From Brienomyrus brachyistius (lineage: Eukaryota; Chordata; Actinopteri; Osteoglossiformes; Mormyridae), in contig NC_064548.1 of the NCBI RefSeq assembly GCF_023856365.1, positions 3,261,001 through 3,325,000 on the forward strand: a DNA stretch of 64,000 nucleotides. The letters are read 5' to 3'. Position 1 is the stretch's first letter, and each line of letters starts with the position of its first letter. A program made the translations under genes and the position numbers. Below the pieces are notes generated by a model that ran no database searches, was not told the origin of the DNA, and saw only the letters and a list, made by a program, of their open reading frames with translations. Positions 49,509-61,448 of the stretch are shown here, in pieces.

Positions 49509-49557
49509 TGACGTCAATTTAGCTCCGCCCCGTTGGTGAACAGTCATAAGCTATAAG
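49509..49557 (+). promoter_or_regulatory. Connexin core promoter: CRE, GC box, TATA
   Basis: A perfect palindromic cAMP-response element (TGACGTCA, 49509-49516), a GC-box-like GCTCCGCCCCG (49522-49532) and TATAAG (49552-49557) sit about 30 bp ahead of the likely transcription start near 49582. The order and spacing fit a TATA promoter. CREB/ATF control is an inference. Confidence 0.65.
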
Positions 49558-49581
49558 AGCGTGGTGGAAAGATTGTGAAAG

Positions 49582-49686
49582 ACAGTATCAGCAAAGAAAG
49601 TTGTAGATACATAGTTTGTCTCCTTTGATACATTACTTGTGAATTCCTTGATATTAGCAAAGGAAAAAGAAAACCAGTTTTGAAAG
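49582..49686 (+). other. Connexin 5'UTR exon 1
   Basis: A non-coding exon between the TATA element and a strong donor (AAAG|GTAAGA, GT at 49687). Vertebrate connexin genes usually have a short untranslated first exon and a single coding exon. The start is estimated from the TATA position. Confidence 0.6.
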
Positions 49687-50349
49687 GTAAGATGTATACC
49701 ATTTGAATAATCATAATATACTTTCAAGTTGTCTGTTGTTACTTTATGGTCACTGGTAATATTTCTTTAACCAATAAATACATTATTTTCATAATTGGAG
49801 CAAATCTGTTTGCGTCATCTTTTCATAATTATTCAGTAAAAAAAAACTGCATTAAAACAGATGAATACCATTGTCATTCTAAGGGACATTTAATAATTTC
49901 TTAACATAGTAAGGTCTTATGTGATACGTTTTTTTTGTATAAATAAATGAGTATGAATATTCCTACGTTTTGGCTTACAAGGGCCATAATAGATATACAA
50001 ATAGATCAAAACATCAGATATCAAACATAATGTTCATGACGTATTCATAAATATTAATTAGTTAAACATTATGTTTTGAAGAAGCTAGAAACTGAAAAAT
50101 TGCCGTTTAGGAGACGTGTTGGTCAGCTTCTCACAATCAGTGTCTTGTATGTGACCAATTTCCGTGGTGTTTGGGATGAAAAGATAATTTGCTTGGCTTG
50201 ACTTGTAGTTTTGTGAGAAGGAAGAATATCCACTGTACTTTTGCAAACGTAACTTTCACTGTAATCCTGTGATCCCTGCTCCATCACATGTTACCTCGAC
50301 TAACCCCAACAATGTTTTCTGCAGGAACTGCGATTTGCCATCAAACAAG

Positions 50350-51108
50350 ATGAGCTGGCTAACGCTGTACTCTCAGCTGACTGGAGTAAACAAACACTCT
50401 ACCAGTCTAGGGAAGGTCTGGCTCTCTGTACTGCTCTTCTTCCGTATCATGATTCTAATGCTGGCGGCGGAGAAAGTGTGGGGAGATGAAAAATCTGAAT
50501 TTTCATGCAACACGTTGAGCCCTGGTTGCGAAAGTGTCTGCTACGACCATTACTTCCCCATCTCACACATACGCCTGTGGTGCCTTCAGCTGATCTTCGT
50601 GTCCACGCCAGCTTTGCTTGTCGCCATGTACGTAGCATACAACAAGAATGGAAACAAAAGAGTCATTCTGCGCTCAGGCAATGAAAACACAGAGGAAGAC
50701 CTGAAGGCTCTGAAGAATAAACGTCTGCCCATCACAGGACCACTCTGGTGGATCTACTTTTTCAGCCTGCTTCTCCGGCTGCTGTTTGAGGGGGCCTTCA
50801 TGTATGCCCTGTACACCATCTATGGTAGCTTCGTCATCAGTCGAGCTGTGCTGTGCAATGTAAAGCCCTGTGAAAACCAAGCGAATTGCTATATTTCCCG
50901 TCCCACCGAGAAGACCATCTTCACCATCTTCATGGTGGTGTCCTCATGCCTATGTATTTTGCTCAACCTAGCTGAACTCTTCTACCTGATTGCTAAGGCA
51001 CTGATACGGAGCTTCCAGCCGTCCAACAGAAGGCAGGATTGCAACCATTTGGCCAGTAGGTGTGAGGAGGCAATTCCCATGGAAAAACAGACATGTCCAA
51101 AATGTTGA
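50350..51108 (+). CDS. Beta-type connexin (GJB2/GJB6/fish Cx30.3-like)
   Basis: A gap-junction subunit: six make a hemichannel, and paired hemichannels pass ions and small metabolites between cells. 252 residues in one exon; the acceptor TTTTCTGCAG ends at 50324, 25 nt before the ATG. Four membrane helices lie at roughly 20-40, 76-97, 131-153 and 190-213. Extracellular loop 1 has C53, C60, C64 (C-x6-C-x3-C) and loop 2 has C169, C174, C180 (C-x4-C-x5-C), the same numbering I recall for Cx26/Cx30. GVNKHSTS at the N-terminus, W44 to D46, R75 and [10 protein letters not shown] are family hallmarks. The short cytoplasmic loop marks a beta connexin. The tail is about 38 residues, longer than Cx26. 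Which fish paralogue this is (for example gjb8/cx30.3) cannot be fixed from sequence reading. The gene looks intact. Confidence 0.96.
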   Translation: MSWLTLYSQLTGVNKHSTSLGKVWLSVLLFFRIMILMLAAEKVWGDEKSEFSCNTLSPGCESVCYDHYFPISHIRLWCLQLIFVSTPALLVAMYVAYNKNGNKRVILRSGNENTEEDLKALKNKRLPITGPLWWIYFFSLLLRLLFEGAFMYALYTIYGSFVISRAVLCNVKPCENQANCYISRPTEKTIFTIFMVVSSCLCILLNLAELFYLIAKALIRSFQPSNRRQDCNHLASRCEEAIPMEKQTCPKC

Positions 51109-52165
51109 AGTAACTCCTTTCCCATTAGTATGGATAGATATTTTACTGGTTTAATTCAGGCTAATTAAGTAAGTATTACTAAAGGACACCTTTTGGGAGT
51201 TACACTAGAAATGTTTAAAGTAGCAAAGCCATTACACAACTTACTTCCACCACCAGGGATGGAGCATGCTGCCACCTGGGGCCTAGCCTGGGTAACTTTT
51301 GGAGCATCATTATGAATGCGTCCATCAACTTCCCATATCTGCTTGTAACATGCAGGGTCATCCTCTCCTTCACACAGTATAGTACTGTATAAACAGACAC
51401 CCATATACATGCACACATGGGCAGTTAATCGAAGATTTGAGCTGTGGTACCAAAATATGTTCAGGAGGGACTCTGGTATTAATCTCCTAAAATGCCCTGT
51501 CAAATTAACATGTAGTTATGCACTGTTAGATATATTTAGCATATTTAAAAAAAAATGTGTTTCTTTTTTTTTTATCATATTTTATACGTATAACCACAGG
51601 TAACAATAGATTTGCCTGAGAATTACACTGTACTTGTTGATTTTCAATATAATGGTCCAAATAGTATGTGAAATACACCATTTACTAATAACCACAAATT
51701 ATAAAGAGATTTCATTCAGTGCAACAAAATGTGAACTTTGATTTTCATGTTACTTAACACCGGAGGTTGGAAAAGGACTGAGTCATCATGAAGAGATGCG
51801 GCTGAATGTTGGCCGGTATCCGGCCCCCCTCCCTCCGCAACTCCAGTTTAGTCATAATGTATTCATTCTCTTAAATTATATTAAAAATTATTAGTTACAC
51901 ATGGAAATTAAATATTGAGATAGCAAAATTATGCAGAAAATGTGACTGTTACAACATGATGACATATAGTTAATGTAAATTTTATTGATTCATAATATGC
52001 AATTAAAAAACTTTATTCTGTGGGAACTGAAACTGGGCTAGTGGAACTGTAACCTGCCTGCTCTGGGCAGATTGTGTATCCAGCTGCAACTCTTTGGGTA
52101 CGAGAGTAATATCTCAATGTGGGCTTCCTCCTAGTATTATAGTTTTCTGTAACTGATTAAATAAA
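51109..52165 (+). other. Connexin 3'UTR, to a possible poly(A) signal
   Basis: Non-coding AT-rich sequence after the stop. An AATAAA at 52160-52165 is a plausible poly(A) signal but has not been tested. A CCCCCCTCCCTCCGC patch lies near 51825. Confidence 0.4.
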
Positions 52166-52509
52166 CCTGATTAAAGCAAACACATCTATGTGCTCACTCT
52201 GAATACTGGACTGAATTAGGACACTTGACAGTTAAGTGGCATGGTACAATGATGACTTATTGGCTAGAGATGCAGTATGGGACCTTATTTAAGAATGGAG
52301 CCAAGTAGCATGCTGCACATGAATGGGATGACCTGAATGACCTTGAGGGCAAGGACTCAGGATAGGGGTGTTAAAGGATACAGATGCCTGGGTACAGAGG
52401 GTAATTCCACACAGGTTTACTGTATTCATGTGCATGATAGCATACTGGTCAAACGCAAAATACAATTGTAATTTACAAATTAGGAGACATACAAATGAGT
52501 ATTAGAGAG

Positions 52510-52620
52510 CTGGGTCACTAGAGTGAATGAGGGTTAAGGGCCTTACTCAGGTACCCAACAGTAAAATCACTCAGCTTGCCACAGGATTTGAATCAACAAC
52601 TTTCTGATCTCTGACTTCCT
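52510..52620 (-). repeat. tRNA-type SINE fragment
   Basis: GGGCCTTACTCAGGTACCCA, ACAGGATTTGAATCAACAAC and TTCTGATC resemble a reversed V-SINE head with a decayed B box. Confidence 0.4.
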
Positions 52621-52937
52621 TGAGAGTGGGTTCATTGATGTTAAACAGGATGCTGGGCTCAGGTGGACATATGAGAGCTGCACAGAGGCCGAGGTCTTGC
52701 TCTCTCATGTCACAGAGGTAGTGGTCGATGTCCTACCCCATGGAGTCATACTTTGGCTCTAATAGTTATGCTTGTATTACAGTACAAAGTTATGTTAGCA
52801 TTATTTATTTGTTATTATGAATTAACTACACAATGAGTAACTGCCTACGCACCCACATGCCCTACACTGCCCCCCCCGCCTTGTGTAGGATAAGGCATCG
52901 GTAAATGAATGAATAACTATTAAAAACAATCCAATTA

Positions 52938-53400
52938 AGAACATAAGAACATAAGAACATAAGAACATAAGAACTATACAAATGAGAGGAGGCCATTCGG
53001 CCCATCAAGCTCGTTTGGGGAGAATTAAACTAATAGCTCAGAGTCGTTAAAATCTTATCTAGCTCTGATTTAAAGGAACCCAAGGATTCAGCTTGCACTA
53101 CATTATCAGGAAGGCTATTCCATACTCTGACTACACGCTGTGTAAAGAAGTGCTTCCTTAAATCCAGCTTGAAATGTTCTGCCGCTAATTTCCACCTATG
53201 GCCACGAGTTCGTGTATTTAAACTAATGCTGAAGTAACTATTTGGTTGAACAGCATCCAAACCTGTTAGAATCTTATATACCTGGATCATGTCCCCCCTC
53301 AGTCTCCTTTGCTTGAGACTGAACAGATTTAGCTCAAGTAACCGTTCATGAGTAGCAAAAATGTTGGCAGAATAACTAGATATTAAATAACTGGACAGAA
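52938..53400 (-). mobile_element. CR1-type LINE 3' end, minus
   Basis: The tail appears as about five AAGAACAT repeats (52938-52975). Then comes the coding end, 53030-53404 reversed: LNLFSLKQRRLRGDMIQVYK, TRGHRWKLAAEHFKLDLRKH, FFTQRVVRVWNSLPDNVV. The frame is open to its stop, so this copy is younger than the one at 1-3.6 kb. Heavily 5'-truncated. Confidence 0.9.
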
Positions 53401-53649
53401 ACATATGTGTCTATAAATTGAAGTACTAGTCAGGTTAAAACAATTATTATTAAGCTAAATGCTAAATAACCAAACCCTCAAAATTTGCACAGACTGTTAG
53501 CCTAGCTAATCATTGCTGACTTATAGAATCCCTTTAACATCACTGCAACAATTAACATTAAGGCTGGGCAAGAGGGCAAAATATTTTATCATAATTCTTT
53601 TTTTGTATCATTCAATATCAATAATTATCACTATATACTGTATATGATA

Positions 53650-55310
53650 TTTGTTATGTGCTGAATGGGCATGGAGTGGAGACAGAGGAGCGGGAGTCCA
53701 GGAAGTCGAGGAAGCAAAAGATTTATTGGGGGAAACAGGAGTTTCACTGGGGAGACAGTCAGGCACACGGGACAAAACAGGTAGTAACATCTATGACAGG
53801 ACTGGCAGATGAGAGGGGCATGACAAAACTAACCCCCCCCCAAAGGCAGGCGCTCAGGGCACACTTAAGGGGAGCGAGGAGACGAACCAAGGACACGATG
53901 AAACCTGCAAAAAGAAAAAACATCAATGCACCACGGGAAACAACACAGGCACACAGAACTGGCACAAGGAGGACAACTCAAACAATAAGCTAGAAACCAC
54001 GGGGAACGTGGACAAACACAAAGACACCAAAGATGGCAACACAGGACAGGGGAACAATAAAGGGGACAACGGAGGGACCACACCAGGGGGGACACCCACA
54101 GGAGGCACACAGGGTCCAGAAGGGAACAATGGCACAGAGGGATGAGGAGGAAACACAGGGGGAACAAAGGAACCAGAAGGTACTGAAGGATGAGGGGGAA
54201 ACACAGGGGGCACAAAGAGACCAGGAGGGATCAAAGGCACGGAGGGACAAGGAGCAAACAAGAGGGGGAACATAGAAACTAAAAGGGAATGACAGTGAAT
54301 CAGGATGGGGAGTGAGCACAGGGGACAAGGGGAACCGGGGAGCTGGAGGGACCCTCAGTGGGTGTGAAGTGGAGGCCACAGGAGCAGCAGGAGACCGTGA
54401 GGCTGGAGCACGAGAGACCCTCGGTGACCACAAGGCAGGAACCAGAGGGGACGCCGAAGGGGGCAAGGACACCCTAGAACCGAACAGGGATAGAGTGACA
54501 AGACCTGGGGAACAAGAGCAGGACCATGGGACTTGGACAAGACAAGACCGCAACTCAAAATAGCAGGACAGGGCACAACCATGGACACCATAGGAGACAC
54601 AAGACTCAGGTACATAGTACACAGGGCAGACATGTGGAGGGACATCAGGGCTAGGGAGAGACAGACGAAGAGGAACAATGAATTGGGGAGCAGACAAGGC
54701 GGGCTAAGACTTAGGGGCAGGAGGTGAGGCTGGGGAGGAGGAAGGGACCAAAACGGGGATAGTACGGGAGGAATAAGGGGCTGAAATTGACCAGGGGAGA
54801 CCTGCGGCGGGGCAGGATGCTGGGGCAGAAATGGGAACACAGGACTAGTGAAGACTGGGCTAGGGGGTCGATGGGCCTTGGATGACTCTGGCCAGGGCCC
54901 CAGGGAGTAGCCTCCCCTGAAAGCCGGGGAACTACCTGCAGGGCCAGGCTATGGTGCTGAGGCAACAGGGCAGGGGGACAGACTGGCGGCCTCGGGAGGA
55001 CCTGGGCTAGAGCTGGAGGCCTCGGGAGGGTCTGGGCTGGATCTGGAGGCCTTGGGAGGGCCTGGGCTGTAGCTGGAGGCCTTGGGAGGGCCTGGGCTGG
55101 AGCTGGAGGCCTTGGGAGGGCCTGGGCTGGAGCTGGAGGCCTCGGGAGGGTCTGGGCTGGAGCTGGAGGCCTTGGGAGGGCCTGGGCTAGAGCTGGGGCC
55201 CACAGGAGGGTCAGGAATGGAGCTGGGGCCCACAGGAGGGGGATGCCCAAAGACTCATTTGTCTCCATAATGTTAAGCAGCAAGGTTTCTGGGTGTTGAC
55301 TCAACTGCAC
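53650..55310 (-). mobile_element. Proline-rich LTR element, minus, 3' LTR only
   Basis: Reversed, a polypurine tract (CCTTTGGGGGGGGG, about 53831-53845) is followed by an LTR starting TGTCATGCCCCTC and ending near CATAACA (53655) with AATAAA inside. The internal region is C-rich, with proline-rich minus-strand frames including a 30-bp minisatellite. No pol domains and no 5' LTR were found. The layout matches the 35.1 and 59.8 kb elements. Confidence 0.6.
54985..55230 (-). repeat. 30-bp coding minisatellite (about 8 units)
   Basis: Units of the type GGCCTTGGGAGGGCCTGGGC + TGGAGCTGGA repeat with few changes. On the minus strand each unit encodes ten residues such as SSSSPGPPKA. Confidence 0.9.
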
Positions 55311-56540
55311 TATGACTCTAAATCAAGGAAAGATTACGTTAAAATATTTTCAGTTAAAACTGCAACAATTACAAATGAAATTGGCTACAAAATTAGGCAA
55401 AGGATCCTCACTAAGAAAATCAGCTATGAATATTAGATTAGTTTGAAGTGGTCATGAAGCACTAGGTATAGTTAGCATAATTTACAAGTTGGATATGCAT
55501 TCTAAAAATCTTTATGGTTTTAATGAACAATATTGGTGAAACTAGATTAAAAATAATCGGTAATCAAAGTTACAAGTCTAGCACAATCTTGTCCTAACAT
55601 AAGATGTGATGTCATGAGGTTGGTTGGCTTGGAATTTGTAAATTAGGTTACAATAACCTGCAGCTGCTTTTTGGAAAACAAACATTGTAATATTATGCCA
55701 CCTTAAAGAAAAGTTTTCCAGTCTCATACTAAATAATCTAGTATCAAAGAAGTACGGTTCAAATAGAAAATTCACTAGCATTACATTGTTTTATTAGCTC
55801 TGATATGTGACCCCACCATCTAGCAAACTAGTGATATCACGAGCCTGCTAACTAACAAGCAGCCCCTAGCTTCCAAACTGATGAAACTGCTTTTATCAGC
55901 CATACAGTGAATGCAAATATTAACGTCAACATAAATCAACAACTTTACAGAAGTAGACTCTTTTATTCATACTGACGTTTCAAACATTACTGTCCTGTTG
56001 GCATAAGTGCCGACCTAACATAAGTTACAAGCAGCACCTGAAAAATATAACTTGGATTATTTATTATTTTTAATCCACAACAGTGTTAAACCTATATGGA
56101 TTTTTAGAGTGGGCATCTATCTTGTTAATTATGGTAACTACGTCTTATGTTTCATGTCCTCTTGAAATGCTTTGTCAAAAGCACCACAAATAAAAACCTA
56201 GTAACACCTAATGAACACCACAACTCACCTGATGCTGCACTGAATTGTTGTTGTCATTATCAATTGATTCTGCCTTGTTCTACAGCTGCCAAATTTCAAG
56301 CCCCTGGCTTTCTTTCTGTGGAGGCACCTTCATTGGGAGCGAATCAGGATTTACTTTGTCCAGATCTGTGTCAAAACAATGTGAAAGCGCTATAATAAGA
56401 GACGGCACCCGAGGGCAGGGAGGGTTAGCAACCCAAACTGCAGCTCTTGAAAGGGACCTACTTACACTACGAAGAACCCTAAGAAGAAATACCCCCAGGG
56501 GTTCCAGAGGAGGGGTAGAATGAGCACCCCGAATGGACGG
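55311..56540. other. Gene-free stretch
   Basis: AT-rich, with no ORF of protein character and no recognised repeat. Confidence 0.35.
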
Positions 56541-56545
56541 ATATT

Positions 56546-57980
56546 TTGGTGATGATCGACACGAACGTTCAATCGACTATGAGTGCAGTCTGCAGATGTG
56601 GCAAGGTCTGCAAAAACCTGACAGGTTCGAAGATACACCAGACTAAGATGGGCTGCATGAGGAAGTTAGTGGTGCAACGTACAGTGCCAGTATCAGACAC
56701 AGCACCAGGTAAGACGGAGGAGGAGCCAGACCCAGACAGACCCTACAGTGCCCAGAACCTCCAAGCACCACAAGCTACACCCTAAAGCAGACCTTCAGAA
56801 TACCGTCGGATTTTGTGGCCCGCTGCCAACAAAGAGTCAGAGTGGTATCAGTTTGATGCAGAGGTCGATACAGCCCTTAAAGTAACAGCCAAGGGAGATG
56901 TGGACCAGAGGCTCAGGACAATGAGCAGCTTCATAATAAGCATCACATCAGACATGTTTGGCATTAAGGAACAACGTGCCACCAAGACTACTACTGCAGG
57001 ACCTATTCCAAACAAATGCGAAGCAAAGATCGCCCAACTCAGACAAGAGCTACGGACACTCAGTGGCAAGTACAAGAAAGCAAGGGGAGAACATTTAAAA
57101 ATGAATTTGAGTAAGTACTTCTTTACACAGCGTGTAGTTGGAGTATGGAATAGTCTTCCTGCTAGTGTAGCGCAAGCTAAAACCCTGGGTTCCTTTAAAT
57201 CAGAGCTAGATAAGATTTTAACAGCTCTGAGCTATTAGTTAAGTTCTCCCCAAACGAACTTGATGGGCCGAAAGGTCTCCTCTCGTTTGTAAATTTCTTA
57301 TGTTCTTAAGTGAGCAAAAGAAGGCAGCCCTGGCAGAACTCAGAGGTGTGGTGCGGGAAAGGCTAACCACTCTGCGGCATGCTGAGTGGCACAGGAAGTA
57401 GGGCGTGGAGAGGGCCAGCAAGCGCAGTGCCTTCATTGCCAATTCATTCAGATTCACAAAGAAATTGCTGGGAGAGAAACGCAACAGTCAAGTCACATGT
57501 CCAGAGGAGGACATCGACCACTACCTCTGTGACATGAAAGAGCAAGACCTCGGCCACTGTACAGCTCTCATATGTCCACCTGAGCCCAGCATCCTGTTTA
57601 ACATCAATGAACCCACTCTCAAGGAAGTCAGAGAGCTCATCAAATCTGACAGAACAGCATCAGCACCTTCTTCAAGATCGTTGATCGACTCGGGGGATTT
57701 CTCCTGAAGAACGAGGAAGGAAGGAATGAGTTCCAGGCATCCCCCGGTGTATTGAGCACACAGAGGTGGTGACTCAACTGATCCGAGAGGCACAGGAGAG
57801 CAAGGGGAACCTGGCAGTGCTGTGGCTCCACCTTGCCAATGCTTATGGATCAATACCACACAAGCTGGTGGAGTTGGCCCTGAGCAGATACCACGTCCCA
57901 GAGAAGATACAGAATCTCATCCTTGACTATTACAACAGCTTTGGCCATGAATATGCTCGTGAAGTCGGCGGAAATTGAGT
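56546..57980 (+). mobile_element. Zinc-finger non-LTR retrotransposon, decayed
   Basis: The N-terminus carries a finger (CRCGKVCKNLTGSKIHQTKMGC). An R/K-rich helix follows (KIAQLRQELRTLSGKYKKA), then RT pieces (FRFTKKLLGEKRNSQVTCPE; EPTLKEVRELIKSDRTASAP; VVTQLIREAQESKGNLAVLW; NAYGSIPHKLVELAL). The layout resembles elements with N-terminal fingers (R2/NeSL/Hero-like), but the clade is unassigned. A CR1 3' end is inserted at about 57085-57310 and stops are present. Confidence 0.65.
57085..57310 (+). mobile_element. CR1 3' end nested in another LINE
   Basis: Contains KMNLSKYFFTQRVVGVWNSL, ASVAQAKTLGSFKSELDKIL and the CTTATGTTCTTA tail. It splits the host LINE between its KYKKAR and AALAELRG segments. 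Confidence 0.9.
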
Positions 57981-58094
57981 ACAGAGGTCCGTTGTCCAGT
58001 TCTAGTACCTGACAACGGCAAATTTGAGCATATACGGATGATCTCACTGTGACTACAACATCAGTGCCCAGATGCAAGTGACTTCTCCAAGGTC

Positions 58095-58205
58095 TTGAAC
58101 CTCACAGAGGACTCTAACCTCTACTTCACCAGGGAATCTTGCCCATACCTCACAAAGGACTCTAACCCCTACTTCACCAGGGAATCTTGCCCATACCTCA
58201 CAGGA
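58095..58205 (+). repeat. 54-bp direct repeat, two copies
   Basis: A block holding GACTCTAACC-CTACTTCACC and GGGAATCTTGCCCATACCTC occurs twice in tandem. 58206-58790 is otherwise unassigned. Confidence 0.75.
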
Positions 58206-58718
58206 AACTGCGGCTTTTATCTTATATGCCCTATTTACACCAGCATGGTGCCGGTGCTGGGCTGGTTCTTGCTTGGTGCCTTTGCGAGGTAAGGTAAGAA
58301 ACACTCACTGAAACAGCACATTGCTGCACCGATCACATGACAACTCACCTCAGGAATGAGAACGTAAGTGCAGGTGTGCGGCGAGCGATACCTCAGCATC
58401 ATATGAGCTCAAATGTAATGGAACAGTATGAAGTTTTTTCCAGCCTTTTGAGAACCTCCCCACATTTCCACTGGTTTCAAAAAAAGAACGGAACGGAGCG
58501 GAAATGTTACATAGACAGAAGTGGTCATGACAGTCAGTGCCACGCCCACTATAGGCTACTTAAACCACGCATGGAGATCGCTCGTTGTGAGGTATTGTTG
58601 GTTATGCAACTTCCGAGCAGCTGACTCTTGTGTCTCCATTTCAGTTTCAGTGATTTTTATCAATTCATGTCTCTGGACCCTTCGGTGGATTGAACCAGTG
58701 TGCTGTTTAGTCATCTGA

Positions 58719-59415
<697 letters not shown>

Positions 59416-59846
59416 ATATCTGTGTATATGTATTTTACATTGACATAAAAAAATTGGTGGGCCTGGTTTTGGTTCAAGTGCTAGCATTTTTGGGGGTTTT
59501 ATCTACACATTGGTTAAGTGTGCATTCTTTATGGGGACAATATTTTACTGATGACTTATTTTGTGTTTTGGTACATGTTGTGAATGTTTTGGGCATTTTT
59601 GATCCTTTTGCACTTGTGATACAGTGTTGTGATAATTGCCTTTACAGACTTGGGAAAATCACCTAGAGTTTGGAGACAGATGATAACATTTTGGAAAATG
59701 CATCTTAGTAATCAAGAAAACTAAATCTGACCAAAAAAACCAATCTTTTGTTTTCCAGAGAACCAAAAACTAATGTAGCATTATTCCACTAATAAACTGG
59801 CAAGTTGTCTTGCTGCCCACACCAGTCATATTAGACAAAACCATAT

Positions 59847-60127
59847 TGTCATGCCCGGCTCGTCCGCTCCTCGTGTGTGCCACGCCCCCTGATTACCCAC
59901 GTGTATTTCCCTGATCGTCTCCAGCTTTGTCTAGTTACTTTGATTAGTCCTGTGTATTTAAGTCCTGGTCTCCGCGGTTTCCCTGGTCCGTCATTGATGT
60001 CAGTCAGTGTCCGATGTTCCCCGAAACCTTTGATTAAACTCCCGGTTTGCCCCGTATTTGCCTGTCCGCTTGTTCCTGTTCGCTCGCCTGCCCGACGATC
60101 GCCCGCTTTGCCAGCGAGATCGTGACA
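59847..60127 (+). repeat. 5' LTR of the non-autonomous element
   Basis: 281 bp, TGTCATGCCCGG ... GATCGTGACA. TATTTAAG starts at 59955; GGTCCGTCATT at 59985-59995 is 30 bp downstream and probably marks the RNA start. ATTAAA lies near 60032. Confidence 0.9.
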
Positions 60128-60129
60128 GA

Positions 60130-60675
60130 ATGACGGACCCCAAGAAGACGCGGAGGAGGAGGAAGAAGCTCCCGGAAGAGCAAATCTATCTGGGCGCCTG
60201 CTCACTCTCCAGCCCCTGGCTCCCTCAGGAGGAGGAGCTCGTCCTGGGTCCCGACCTGGGACCGTACGGTCTGGGACCCTGCTCCCTGGCGAGGCTCTGG
60301 GCTCCGAGCGAGGATGAAGAGGACGAGCCCTTCGTCTTCCCGGACCCAGAGACCCTCCCTGCGGAACAGCTGCCGCCCCCCAAGCGGTGCGATAACCGGC
60401 CCGAGCAGCCGACAACTTGGGGAGGGAGTAAGGCGGTGAGGGACGCCATCCCGCGAATACCCCGCCCTCTTAAAGGGGCCACGCCCGTATCGCCCGCGGC
60501 CCTCGCGGACAGGTACATCACCCTCCAGGGACTGTACTGGAGGGTGATGGGGGAACCGGCCCCACAGGACCCCCCAGAGGGGGAAAGGCTGTGCAACTGG
60601 GGCAGGATTTTGCCTCCTCTCCAGACTCCCCGTATTCTGATCTGGAGAGGATGGCTGAGGACCTCCGGAGGCTGA
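60130..60675 (+). pseudogene. Proline-rich ORF of the non-autonomous LTR element
   Basis: The ATG lies inside the presumed priming site. The N-terminus is basic (MTDPKKTRRRRKKLPEEQIY), followed by an acidic, proline-rich region (APSEDEEDEPFVFPDPETLP) and ADRYITLQGLYWRVMGEPAP. The likely continuation (ASSPDSPYSDLERMAEDLRR, then APEAPPPPAA repeats) is in the next frame from about 60600, which implies a frameshift. I see no known Gag motif; a Gag-like or RNA-binding role is only a guess. Confidence 0.5.
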
Positions 60676-60690
60676 TCAAGCTCCGGAGAG

Positions 60691-60790
60691 CCCCAGAGGC
60701 GCCCCCTCCGCCTGCTGCAGCCCCAGAGGCGCCCCCTCCGCCTGCTGCAGCCCCAGAGGCGCCCCCTCCGCCTGCTGCAGCCCCAGAGGC
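60691..60790 (+). repeat. 30-bp perfect tandem repeat, three copies
   Basis: Three identical units of CCAGAGGCGCCCCCTCCGCC + TGCTGCAGCC encoding APEAPPPPAA, with a partial fourth. Confidence 0.93.
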
Positions 60791-61448
60791 GCAAGGGGAG
60801 AGGGCACAGACGCAGGGCTGGGGTCCCGCCCGCCCTGCCCCCTGGCTCGCCCTGCCTCGCCTGCGCTGGGGCTTGGTTGGCGCCCACAGGTCCTGGCCCT
60901 CCTGGTCGGCTGTCGCCTGCGGGTCCCCCTCCGGGGCCTCGTCGCCCTGCCTCGCTCCCCCCTCCGGTGCCTGGTCTGTCGCCTGGGGGCTCCCCGACGG
61001 CGGCTCCTCGGTCGCCTGCGGTGCCCCCCCCCCCCTCGCCTTGCCTTCGCCCTGGCCCCTTCCAGCTCCCTCGTCCCCTTCCCTGGTGCTCCCTCCTACT
61101 CCCTCCCTGGCCCCTCCGCGGGTCCCTCGCCCTGTCTCCTCTGCCCCTCCGAGGTCCCCTCCGGCTCCGGCCTCCCGACTGCCTGCGGCCCCTCCGGCTG
61201 TCGCCCGTCGCCCGCTGGGTCTCCCTCGGGCTCCCCTTTGTTCCCCTGCCTTCTCTCCCTTCTCTCCTGCCCTAGTCCCTCCTTCGTTTGCTTCCCCTTT
61301 CTTTGTCCCACCTGTCTCTGCTCCACGTCCTCCTGTGTTCCCTCTGTTCACTTCTGTTTTTGTTTTTCAGGTCCTGTTTTGCCTCGTCCCGTCCGTCGCC
61401 CCCTTCCTTGGCACGCCCGGAGAAGCGCGCCTTTGGGGGGGGGGGTTC

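Noticed and set aside
52938..52975. Short direct repeats (AAGAACAT) that could suggest a CRISPR array or telomere-like array
   Set aside because: The units are contiguous 8-mers without spacers and are the normal CR1 3' tail in reverse. A vertebrate genome is not expected to hold CRISPR.
54353..54700. Plus-strand frames with R/G/T/Q-rich protein
   Set aside because: They are antisense shadows of the minus-strand proline-rich LTR element interior.
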